A stretch of DNA of 16,797 nucleotides from positions 1 through 16,797 of the forward strand of contig JAXHSV010000040.1 in NCBI GenBank assembly GCA_034190305.1, read 5' to 3'. This document shows, piece after piece, positions 1-7,025 of this stretch (position 1 is its first letter; the number at the start of each line of letters is the position of its first letter). The position numbers were made by a program, and so were the translations under genes. Source of the DNA: JAUWNJ01 sp034190305 (GTDB lineage: Bacteria > Planctomycetota > Phycisphaerae > SM23-33). The notes under the pieces are model-generated. The model saw only the letters and a program-made list of their open reading frames with translations. It was not told where the DNA came from and did not search any database.

Positions 1-3000
1 TCAAGCCCCCTTCCGGCGGCTGAAAGGTATATCATCATCTGCAACTCGTATCGTTTCGCACGGGCTTCGACTTCGCCGGGCCCGAGACGGCCTGATTTAT
101 AGTCCACCACGTGCCATGCGCCTCCGGCGTCCCGGTACAGCAAGTCAATCTGCCCGGTGATGTCAATGGCGCGGTTCGACTGAGCTCGCTGAAGTCCGGC
201 GCGATAGACGAATGACAGTTCGGTCAGACGCTGCTTCGCCTCGGTCAGTTGCCGCAGAAGCGGACTCTTCGCCAATCGCTTCAGCATATCGGACAGTTCA
301 CGGGCAAGCGGGCCGGTCGGGACCATCAATTCCATCTCGGCTGCGACCCGACCGACCAGCGCCTCGGGTTGAACCGACGCAAATTCATCGAAATTCACCA
401 GTTCCATACAGCGGTGCAGAAGAGTTCCGGCAGTGGTTGGGTCGAGGCGGGTCTCCGCTGCGGGGGTGTTTTTTTCCCCTGTATGTGGTACGCGCAGTTC
501 GTGCCGCCAACGGTAGAGCATGGGGCAATAACCGAAGTCCGCCAACGCCGTAGCAGCCACAGTTGCCCCGGCGGCTGACACCGCCGGCGGTCCGACAAGG
601 TTTAACTCTGCTGTTTTGCCCTCCTTGCCCGCTTCAGCGAGGGCCTGGGCTACCTTTTCGGCCGGCGCGCCTGCGGAAATTATGCGCAGAACCGTCGGCT
701 GCTTCGACCTGCCGACGGCGGGACGGGACGGGGCGATCTGAGACAGACGGGCTGTAAATCCCTCACCGTATTCTACTTTGTCGATCCCGGCGTCTATCGC
801 ATCGGCGATGCCGAAAACACCGTCAATCGCCGAGAGGTAGCAGCCTGATTCTTTGAAACGCCCGTCTTTACTCCGCCGGTCTGCGCCGACGAAGATCAGA
901 TGGTCTCTGTGGCGTGTGGCGGCGACGTAAAGCCTGCGGATATCTTCGTCCTGGGCCGCCCTTTTTTCAGCCTGTTTCGACAGGCGAAAACTAACCGGTT
1001 GTTCACCTGATGGGCGGTCTTCATCATCATTTTCATCCGCGATACCGGGCGGATTGCAGGTTACGGACCAAGCCGGATTAAAGAGGATTCGGTTTCCTAT
1101 TCGATGCCGCCCGACGTTCAGATCGGGGACGATGACGATGGGGAACTCCAGCCCCTTGGCCTTGTGGATTGTCATTATGCGGATTACGTCGTCGTTTTCT
1201 CCGGCGACGGCAGCCTGTTCGTAACGGGCCTCGCCGGCGATGAATTCGCTGTACTGCCGGATGAAACCAGCCAGTGTAATTCGCCCGGTCGTCTGCGCCG
1301 CTCGCGCCGCTTCCAGCAGGCGATGGACGTTTCCTAGTTTCCGCCGGCCATGGAACTGACTCAACAGCACAGCCGGGTGTCCGGTCTGCTCGAGCAGCCT
1401 TTCGGTGACCGCCGCCGGTCCCATGGCGTCTTTGGCGCGGTGCAGCCGGGCGAGCAGTTTATGCGCGAAGCGGAGTTGTTCCGCCTGCGAGGCGGTAAGC
1501 CCTTCGAGCACAGTTGGGCCTGAGAGTTTATCGAAGTACGGCGGTTTGACGACTGATGCGATGTGCAGCAGGACGTTGTCGTCAAGCCCGAAGACCGCGC
1601 TGCGAAGCAGTCCGAACAGGGCTACGTCGTCGAACGTGTTGTCGATAACCCGCAGAGCGTTGAGTATGTCATATACCTCCTGCTGCTGGAAGAACCCGAC
1701 TCCGGCGACGACGTAATACGGCAGGGACCGGCGCTGAAGTGCGTATTCATATCGCAGCGAGGTGGTCATTCGGGCAAACAGGATGGCAACGTCGCCGGGA
1801 CGCACAGGCCTCCAATTGTTCGCGTCGCGGTCGAAGACGCTTTTTTCGCCGCAGGCGATCATCTCATCTATTCGCTGCGCGACGAGTTCGGCCTGCGCGT
1901 CAGCGGCCGAATCGGCATCGTCGTCGCTTTCAGCCAGGAGGATTTCGACGCTAGGGCCGGCCGGTAGTTCCGTCCGCGACGAGGTAATCGGTTCGTAGTC
2001 GTCCATCAATTCGCCGAAGAGTCTGTTGACGAACGCCACTCCCGCGCGGTGCGTTCGAAATGATTCGTTCAGCATCACGCGCGCGCTGCCGAAACGATCG
2101 CACAATTGCTCGAACACCTCTGCCTGTGCGCCGCGGAAGCGGTAGATGCTCTGCTTGACGTCGCCGATTACGCAGACCTTTCCGCCGGGGGGAGAAGCGG
2201 AACCTTCCTCGTCGCCGGCAAGCAGACTCCAGAGCATCCGCAATTGCATCGCGTCGGTGTCCTGGCATTCGTCGATCAGGAGTTGGTCCATCCTGTCGCG
2301 GACGGTCTGGCGGACCTGCGCGTTGTCGCGCAAGAGGCGGGCAGTCAGGTCGATCAGGTCGTTGAAGTCCAGCATCCCAGCCGATCGTTTCTGTTGCATG
2401 TAAATATCGCCGGCCTGACGCGCCAGTTTCGTAAGCACAGACAGGCAACCGGCGGCATCTGCGTCGGCGGCGCCCATCGGCTGATAGTAATCCGCCAGGG
2501 CGGTGAATTTCTCGACAAACTCCGCCAGCCTGCGACGATATGTTTTTACGGCCTCCTTTCCGCCCCATGCTTTTGCGCCGCCGACATTGCCCGCTTTTTT
2601 ACCAAGCGCCGCAATCTGTTCATGAATAACCGATTCCGGCTGAGCCATTATTCCGGCGATTATGGCGAGTTTTTCCTCTCGATATATCAGCAGTTTGTCG
2701 TCCGGATCGCTGCACGGATAGGCTGAAAGATAGTTCAGTTCATCGTGCAGTTTTTTATCCCCGGAGATGCGGTTCAGTTCGTCCCGGCGAGACTGCTCCT
2801 GCCGGCGGCGCCAGCGGGCGAGTGTTTTTTCCGGGTCGGAGTAATCTTCATCGCCCCATGCAATCCGCTGGTCCAGTAGTATTTTTACGTCATCGACGAG
2901 CCCGCCCATTTCAGCCCGCCCCAGCAGTTCCAGCACATCGGCGTCGGAGCGTTCGACGGCGGCCAGGACGGCGTCTTCAGCCGACCGCGCCAGCATCTGC

Positions 3001-3491
3001 CCGGCAAGCAGTTCGTCGGCGCAGACGGTAAAGCCCGGATCGATCCCGGCTTCGATCGCGTAGCGTCGCAGCAGCGACGCGCAGAAACTGTGAATTGTCG
3101 ATATGTGGGCGGCGGGAAGTTCGATTATCCAGTCGGCGATCTTTTGACGGTCGGCTTCGCTTCGGCTGTGATGTAGCCTCTCCAGCAGAACGGCGCGGAC
3201 GCGACCGACCATCTCGGCGGCGGCCTTGTCAGTGAACGTCAGCGCAACGAAGCGGTCGAACGGATTTTTCCCATCATCGCCGGTCGTCGCCATGACCAGT
3301 TCGGTAAAGCGCCTCGCCAGCACCAGCGTCTTCCCGCATCCCGCTCCGCTGGTCAGCGCCAGGCTGTCGCCGGCCCGTTCGACGGCGGCCTGATGCTGGG
3401 AGGCGGTAAGTTCGGGTAATTCCGGGTTCCCGAATCGCAATGTATCTTGCCTGTCGGCAGGCAGGTCGCGATTTGGTGTCCCCTCACTCAT
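1..3491 (-). CDS. addA: AddA-type helicase-nuclease subunit (UvrD-like helicase + RecB-like nuclease), 3' end cut by window edge
   Basis: ATP-dependent helicase/exonuclease subunit that with AddB resects DNA double-strand breaks for RecA-dependent repair in the cytoplasm. The frame is open from ATG 3491 to the edge: 1163 complete codons and no stop, so probably only the last few dozen residues are missing. Visible UvrD-family motifs are Walker A SGAGCGKT (residues 48-55, K54), DECQDTD (407-413), GDVKQSIYRFRGA (443-455), TIHKAKGLEF (774-783) and RRLYVAATR (about 852-860). The C-terminal RecB-like nuclease shows GTLLHR (H1026), QIDLL (D1116), VVDYKSG (D1130, K1132) and YELQMMIY (1148-1155). The start is fixed by a strong Shine-Dalgarno and the ATGA overlap with addB, which implies translational coupling. 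A short palindromic repeat is read in frame at residues 10-16. The family assignment rests on motifs and on the neighbouring addB; a stand-alone UvrD-like nuclease is much less likely. Confidence 0.93.
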   Translation of the reverse strand, partial: MSEGTPNRDLPADRQDTLRFGNPELPELTASQHQAAVERAGDSLALTSGAGCGKTLVLARRFTELVMATTGDDGKNPFDRFVALTFTDKAAAEMVGRVRAVLLERLHHSRSEADRQKIADWIIELPAAHISTIHSFCASLLRRYAIEAGIDPGFTVCADELLAGQMLARSAEDAVLAAVERSDADVLELLGRAEMGGLVDDVKILLDQRIAWGDEDYSDPEKTLARWRRRQEQSRRDELNRISGDKKLHDELNYLSAYPCSDPDDKLLIYREEKLAIIAGIMAQPESVIHEQIAALGKKAGNVGGAKAWGGKEAVKTYRRRLAEFVEKFTALADYYQPMGAADADAAGCLSVLTKLARQAGDIYMQQKRSAGMLDFNDLIDLTARLLRDNAQVRQTVRDRMDQLLIDECQDTDAMQLRMLWSLLAGDEEGSASPPGGKVCVIGDVKQSIYRFRGAQAEVFEQLCDRFGSARVMLNESFRTHRAGVAFVNRLFGELMDDYEPITSSRTELPAGPSVEILLAESDDDADSAADAQAELVAQRIDEMIACGEKSVFDRDANNWRPVRPGDVAILFARMTTSLRYEYALQRRSLPYYVVAGVGFFQQQEVYDILNALRVIDNTFDDVALFGLLRSAVFGLDDNVLLHIASVVKPPYFDKLSGPTVLEGLTASQAEQLRFAHKLLARLHRAKDAMGPAAVTERLLEQTGHPAVLLSQFHGRRKLGNVHRLLEAARAAQTTGRITLAGFIRQYSEFIAGEARYEQAAVAGENDDVIRIMTIHKAKGLEFPIVIVPDLNVGRHRIGNRILFNPAWSVTCNPPGIADENDDEDRPSGEQPVSFRLSKQAEKRAAQDEDIRRLYVAATRHRDHLIFVGADRRSKDGRFKESGCYLSAIDGVFGIADAIDAGIDKVEYGEGFTARLSQIAPSRPAVGRSKQPTVLRIISAGAPAEKVAQALAEAGKEGKTAELNLVGPPAVSAAGATVAATALADFGYCPMLYRWRHELRVPHTGEKNTPAAETRLDPTTAGTLLHRCMELVNFDEFASVQPEALVGRVAAEMELMVPTGPLARELSDMLKRLAKSPLLRQLTEAKQRLTELSFVYRAGLQRAQSNRAIDITGQIDLLYRDAGGAWHVVDYKSGRLGPGEVEARAKRYELQMMIYLSAAGRGL
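3446..3465. repeat. Short palindromic repeat (CCTGCC/GGCAGG family), copy 1, inside addA
   Basis: Six perfect pairs TGCCTG/CAGGCA around a TCGG loop, extended by a wobble pair and one more pair. It lies just after the addA start and is read as residues DLPADRQ. It is nearly identical to the copy at 3761-3783, differing by one base in the loop. Confidence 0.7.
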
Positions 3492-6400
3492 CGGTAAGCC
3501 TCCTTCCGCCTCGCTCGCGCCGGCGAATAGTGGCATATCTGGCGATACGGACACCACTTTGAGCACTTACCGGACGGGATAGCGTCAAAGACGCCTTCCC
3601 GCATGGCCTGGACGTACCGCCCAGTCGCCTCCATCGCACCGGCGAGCAACTCTTCATATTCCTGCTTAGGCAGCCCTCGAACCTGCGGTACTTTGAAGGT
3701 GGCGAAGTAGCGATGCTTGTTGTCGCGCAGGCTGTGATAGACTCCGCCGGCGCATTGCAAACCCGCCTGTCCGGCAGGCAGGTCGAACATCGCCTCCAGC
3801 GCCCTGGCGTACAGCGCAAGTTGCAGGTCCAGGCCGGCGACTATGTCCTTACCGTCCGGCACTCGGCCCGACTTATAATCAACCGCCAGCAGGGCCGACT
3901 TATCGTCCATAACTATCCGGTCCAGGCGGTCAATCCTTCCTCGCAGGCGGATTCGATGTTCGCCCGCTTCAAGTTCGACCGGATCGGGTCGGCTGGCGGG
4001 GTCCGCCTCTTCGTCCCGGCTTGGTGGCACAGGTTTTAAACCTGTGCTACCGAGGCCGAAACCAAGTTCAAAGTGGATCGATTCGGCGCTGTGCTGCTCG
4101 AACGTCTCCCGCTGATCCGAAAGATAATCCCCCAACATGCGCTGCCAGCAGGAGGTTTGAGCATCCCACAGTTGGGAATAGATTGCCCGGTCCGCGAGGC
4201 GCTGTTTTTCCGCCCGGCAGGCATCAGCCAGCACATCTTTCAGTTCGTTCGGGTCGATTTCAGCAAGTCTGACCGTCCCGCCGTTGCGCTGTCTCAGCCT
4301 CGTCATCACTCGCCAAAGGACGGCGTGGCAGAACAGTCCACGATCAGCGGGGGCCAGTTGCGCCGCAGGAACAATAAGCGGTGTCAGACCAAGAAGGTAT
4401 CTAGCGAAAAACCGCCAGGCGCAGGCTGCATAACTGTTAAGTTCGCTTGCCGAAAAGACCCACTGTCCCGGTATTTGTTCAGCCAGTGTTTTCAGCAGTT
4501 CCGGCGAATTTATCCGCCCGTCGAATTCGTCCGGATCTGCGAGCGACCATCGACGGTGCGCCGCCACCAGCCCAAAGGACGCCCTTCCCAGAAGTTGGGT
4601 GTAATTTCGCGCCGCGAAGCCCAGCAACGCATCGGTCTGCTCGCTGCCGTCGAATGCGGCCGAGATCGCTGCGGCGAAGGCGTCGGATGGGCTGGCAATC
4701 TCTTCAGTCGGAGGGACGAACTGACCCGGTCCGACGCGTTTGCGGACAAACTCTATCCCCTCACGGCCCGCCGCCGAGATGAGTTCCTCGACGAAAGCGC
4801 CCGGCTCGCCGGCACCGTCCGCCGACAGGTAACTGACGGTAAGCCTTTCGTCGGCCCGCGTCGCCGTCAGGTAAAACAGCAGCATCTCTCGCCCTATAAG
4901 GTCGCTCCGGCGGTCCAGCACGACGCCCCGCCGCCCCCACTCTGTACGGTCCGATTCGGTGATGAAGCAGCGGTCGAAGGACAATTGCGGAAAGGCCTTT
5001 TCGTTGACGCCGAGCAGGTAGAGGTGTTTGCACCGTATTGCGCGAACGTCCAGTGCGTCCAGAACCGTTACCGCCGATTCAGTCCGCTCCGGCGGGCATG
5101 TAGCCTCGGCTGCGGCGTGCGAAATAACATCCGCCATATCGCCGGGGGTGGCACGGCTTGCTTGCAAGCCGTGTTGTTTGCTCGCCTGAAGGAACACAGG
5201 TTGCAAGCAACCTGTGCCACCCCCCGTTGATAATTCGGATGAAGACGCGTCATCGAGCAGTTCGTCGAACGCACTTAACGCTCGCAAGTCGGCGGCGACG
5301 AGGGAATCGTCCTCGTGCCGGGCGGCTGCGGCGTGTATGCCAAGAGAGTCCATGAGCGACCGAACCGCTTCGACGTATTCGCCGGCGTCCGACGCAGCCG
5401 ACAATCCATCAAGAGACGCCATCAGAGCCTCGATCATCTCTGCTGATTTTTCGATTGTCTCGGCGTCGAGCATCAGCGGTCCCAGTTCGATTGTCTCGGA
5501 ATCAAATTCATCGCCCTTATCCCTCGCCCGTCGGGCCAGACGGGCGAAAGCCCGCCCATAAGACTCACGACCGCCCAGAACTCCGGCGGCGCGAATTACC
5601 ATCTCGGCGACTGCAACCGAACCAGCGTCGAACTTGCCCAGCGACTCCGGACGGAAATAACTGTTCTTTATCACCGCAAGTAGGTCGTTGAATTCATATT
5701 CACGCCGAAGCGCCAGCAGCGAAAGTATGTACCGGACGGGGCCGCAGGTATCCAGCCGGGCCGCTCGGGGCGCCACTCCGATTGAATGGGCTGCGAAGAT
5801 ACGATTTATCGGCTCTGTATAGGCCTCCAGGTTCCGCGCGACAACGGCGATGGTTCCCGGTTCCGCCCCTGCGACCAGATCGGCCTTGACGGATCTCGCC
5901 GTGGCGCGGACCTCCGCCTCGATGTCCGGCGCTTCAAGGACGGTTATCGGAGGCATGGGCGTCTCGCCCGTGTCATTCACGGGCGAGACGCCCGTGCCAC
6001 CGGTCAGGTCAAACAATGTCCGCAACGGTTCATGCTCATTGTCTATCGTGATGATGCGGGCGGATGGAATTGCTTTTTTGATGCGCTCGAGCGTTCGGGC
6101 CGTCCAGAACCATAACCGGCCTCGCCTGCCGTCTTCAACCAGCGGAAGTGTTATCAGGATTTTCGATACTCGCCGCCCCAGCAGCGCAAGCATCTCCATC
6201 TGCGTCGGCGTCAGGTCGGTGAATCCGTCGGCGACTACCGTGGTGATATTTTCGTAACCCAGCGAGGCCTTTTCGTCGCCGGACAGTACGTCGCGCGCCA
6301 GCCACATCTGCCCCTCGACGTCGAACCTGCCGGTATCGAGCAGGTGCTGCTGGTATCGGCGATATATCGCCAGCAGGCTTGCATCCCGTCCCGATTCAGG

Positions 6401-6892
6401 GTCGATCGCCTCGGCCAGGGCGTCCGGTTCGACGGCGGCGCGCTTCAGTTCGGCGATTGACGCATCCAGCACGCCGACCAGTCCCGGCGCCCGCCTTCCG
6501 GCGGGCGAGGTATCGACCAGCGAACCTAATGCTCGCAATTGCCCATCGGCGTGTAGTTCGTCGATTATTCGCTCCAGCAGCATCAATCGCTGATGCCTGC
6601 TAAGCGTGGCGGGTGATTTTCCGGCCAAAGCGAGAATGCTCCCGGCCAGGCGCGCGAAGGTTGTAACGGCCGGGGCTATCAGCACGCCGCCGGTCCACTC
6701 CAGAAGCAACGATCGCGCCTGAGCGACCGCAGGGGCGTTGGGAACAATCAGCAAACATCCCGGCCTGCCGATTTCATCCCTGCACCGAAGGTACAAATCA
6801 ATCGCCGCTGCCGTCTTGCCCGAACGGGCCGGAGCGGTCAAAACTAACACGCCGTCGCCCGAGAACATGATTTTTTCAGCCTCATCGCCCAT
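3488..6892 (-). CDS. addB: AddB-type helicase-nuclease subunit with Fe-S nuclease domain
   Basis: Second subunit of an AddAB-type break-processing enzyme, 1134 residues, close to the usual AddB size. The N-terminus has a P-loop, TAPARSGKT (residues 19-27, K26), whose first glycine is replaced by alanine. The C-terminal PD-(D/E)XK nuclease shows LFCHAVLW, GRIDRLDR, AVDYKSGR (D1005, K1007) and LDLQLALYARAL (Q1024). Four cysteines fit the AddB iron-sulfur staple: C824 in YAACAWRFF and C1110, C1114, C1120 in KCSKWCPYRQIC. The stop overlaps the addA start as ATGA. The ATG at 6892 has no clear ribosome binding site; an in-frame stop lies 21 nt upstream and the next ATG is codon 9, so the start is uncertain by eight residues. 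At least four palindromic repeats are read in frame (near residues 299-314, 556-583, 948-957 and 1037-1044). AddB is a poorly conserved family, so the call leans on the nuclease, the cysteines and the adjacent addA. Confidence 0.88.
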   Translation of the reverse strand: MGDEAEKIMFSGDGVLVLTAPARSGKTAAAIDLYLRCRDEIGRPGCLLIVPNAPAVAQARSLLLEWTGGVLIAPAVTTFARLAGSILALAGKSPATLSRHQRLMLLERIIDELHADGQLRALGSLVDTSPAGRRAPGLVGVLDASIAELKRAAVEPDALAEAIDPESGRDASLLAIYRRYQQHLLDTGRFDVEGQMWLARDVLSGDEKASLGYENITTVVADGFTDLTPTQMEMLALLGRRVSKILITLPLVEDGRRGRLWFWTARTLERIKKAIPSARIITIDNEHEPLRTLFDLTGGTGVSPVNDTGETPMPPITVLEAPDIEAEVRATARSVKADLVAGAEPGTIAVVARNLEAYTEPINRIFAAHSIGVAPRAARLDTCGPVRYILSLLALRREYEFNDLLAVIKNSYFRPESLGKFDAGSVAVAEMVIRAAGVLGGRESYGRAFARLARRARDKGDEFDSETIELGPLMLDAETIEKSAEMIEALMASLDGLSAASDAGEYVEAVRSLMDSLGIHAAAARHEDDSLVAADLRALSAFDELLDDASSSELSTGGGTGCLQPVFLQASKQHGLQASRATPGDMADVISHAAAEATCPPERTESAVTVLDALDVRAIRCKHLYLLGVNEKAFPQLSFDRCFITESDRTEWGRRGVVLDRRSDLIGREMLLFYLTATRADERLTVSYLSADGAGEPGAFVEELISAAGREGIEFVRKRVGPGQFVPPTEEIASPSDAFAAAISAAFDGSEQTDALLGFAARNYTQLLGRASFGLVAAHRRWSLADPDEFDGRINSPELLKTLAEQIPGQWVFSASELNSYAACAWRFFARYLLGLTPLIVPAAQLAPADRGLFCHAVLWRVMTRLRQRNGGTVRLAEIDPNELKDVLADACRAEKQRLADRAIYSQLWDAQTSCWQRMLGDYLSDQRETFEQHSAESIHFELGFGLGSTGLKPVPPSRDEEADPASRPDPVELEAGEHRIRLRGRIDRLDRIVMDDKSALLAVDYKSGRVPDGKDIVAGLDLQLALYARALEAMFDLPAGQAGLQCAGGVYHSLRDNKHRYFATFKVPQVRGLPKQEYEELLAGAMEATGRYVQAMREGVFDAIPSGKCSKWCPYRQICHYSPARARRKEAYR
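3499..3505 (-). promoter_or_regulatory. Ribosome binding site of addA
   Basis: AAGGAGG on the minus strand lies 7 nt before the addA ATG and inside the last codons of addB. Together with the ATGA stop/start overlap it decides the addA start and suggests translation re-initiation after addB. Confidence 0.85.
3761..3783. repeat. Short palindromic repeat (CCTGCC/GGCAGG family), copy 2, inside addB
   Basis: Arms ACCCGCCTG and CAGGCAGGT (one mismatch) around TCCGG. It is read in frame in the nuclease domain as DLPAGQAG, between the conserved DYK motif and the cysteine cluster. It matches the copy in addA and a diverged copy before pgsA. Confidence 0.7.
4023..4051. repeat. Palindromic repeat of the CACAGGTT/AACCTGTG family inside addB
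   Basis: Perfect 10-bp arms GCACAGGTTT/AAACCTGTGC around a single T (4027-4047), extended to 29 bp with one mismatch. It is read in addB as STGLKPVPP, about residues 948-957, just before the nuclease motifs. Its CACAGGTT/AACCTGTG arms recur in the second hairpin of the 5144-5225 element. Confidence 0.8.
5144..5225. repeat. Composite palindromic element (two hairpins inside an outer inverted repeat), in frame in addB
   Basis: The outer 11-bp inverted repeat GGGGGTGGCAC (5144-5154) and GTGCCACCCCC (5214-5224) encloses two perfect hairpins, each with 10-bp arms and a 2-nt loop: CACGGCTTGC/GCAAGCCGTG (5152-5173) and CACAGGTTGC/GCAACCTGTG (5195-5216). All 82 bp are open in the addB frame, adding about 27 residues (556-583) with two related peptides, GCLQPV and GLQASRATP. 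It has the look of a small non-autonomous repeat inserted in a protein linker. Confidence 0.85.
5952..5998. repeat. Palindromic repeat with 16-bp arms, in frame in addB
   Basis: Perfect arms GGGCGTCTCGCCCGTG (5957-5972) and CACGGGCGAGACGCCC (5978-5993) around a 5-nt loop, extended by five more positions per side with one wobble. It is read in addB as GTGVSPVNDTGETPMP (residues 299-314). I know peptides of this kind from planctomycete genomes, where the repeat occurs in many unrelated genes; copy number here cannot be judged from one window. Confidence 0.85.
6489..6506. repeat. Short perfect hairpin inside addB
   Basis: GCCCGCC (6489-6495), TTCC, GGCGGGC (6500-6506); read in frame as SPAGRRAPG. 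It resembles the other in-frame repeats in addB but is short enough to arise by chance in GC-rich coding DNA, so its status as a dispersed repeat is tentative. Confidence 0.45.
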
Positions 6893-7012
6893 TCCGACAC
6901 CATTGTTGCATCAGCGCAGGCAACAAACAAGCGATGATGTTTTCAAGTTGACAATAGCATTGCAACGTTTGTTCCGATAAAAACTATGCTCTGATTCGTC
7001 GTTACGGGCGAC

Positions 7013-7017
7013 GGGAG
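7013..7017 (+). promoter_or_regulatory. Ribosome binding site supporting a TTG start
   Basis: GGGAG lies 8 nt before the TTG at 7026. This favours TTG over the first in-frame ATG (codon 26). The 133-bp divergent spacer between addB and this gene (6893-7025) must hold both promoters, but no convincing -35/-10 pair is visible for either direction. Confidence 0.55.
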
Positions 7018-7025
7018 ACATTTAT

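Noticed and set aside
4073..5230. 385-codon open frame on the plus strand opposite addB
   Set aside because: Low-complexity, basic translation, no ribosome binding site; an antisense shadow of the well-supported addB.
5524..5547. 9-bp inverted repeat TCGCCCGTC/GACGGGCGA in addB
   Set aside because: It encodes an ordinary Arg/Ala-rich helix (AFARLARRAR) and can arise by chance in GC-rich codons; not counted as an inserted repeat.
6948..6990. TTGACA at 6948-6953 as promoter of the kinase-like gene
   Set aside because: No -10 hexamer stands at 15-19 bp; the nearest candidate (TATGCT at 6985) is 31 bp away.
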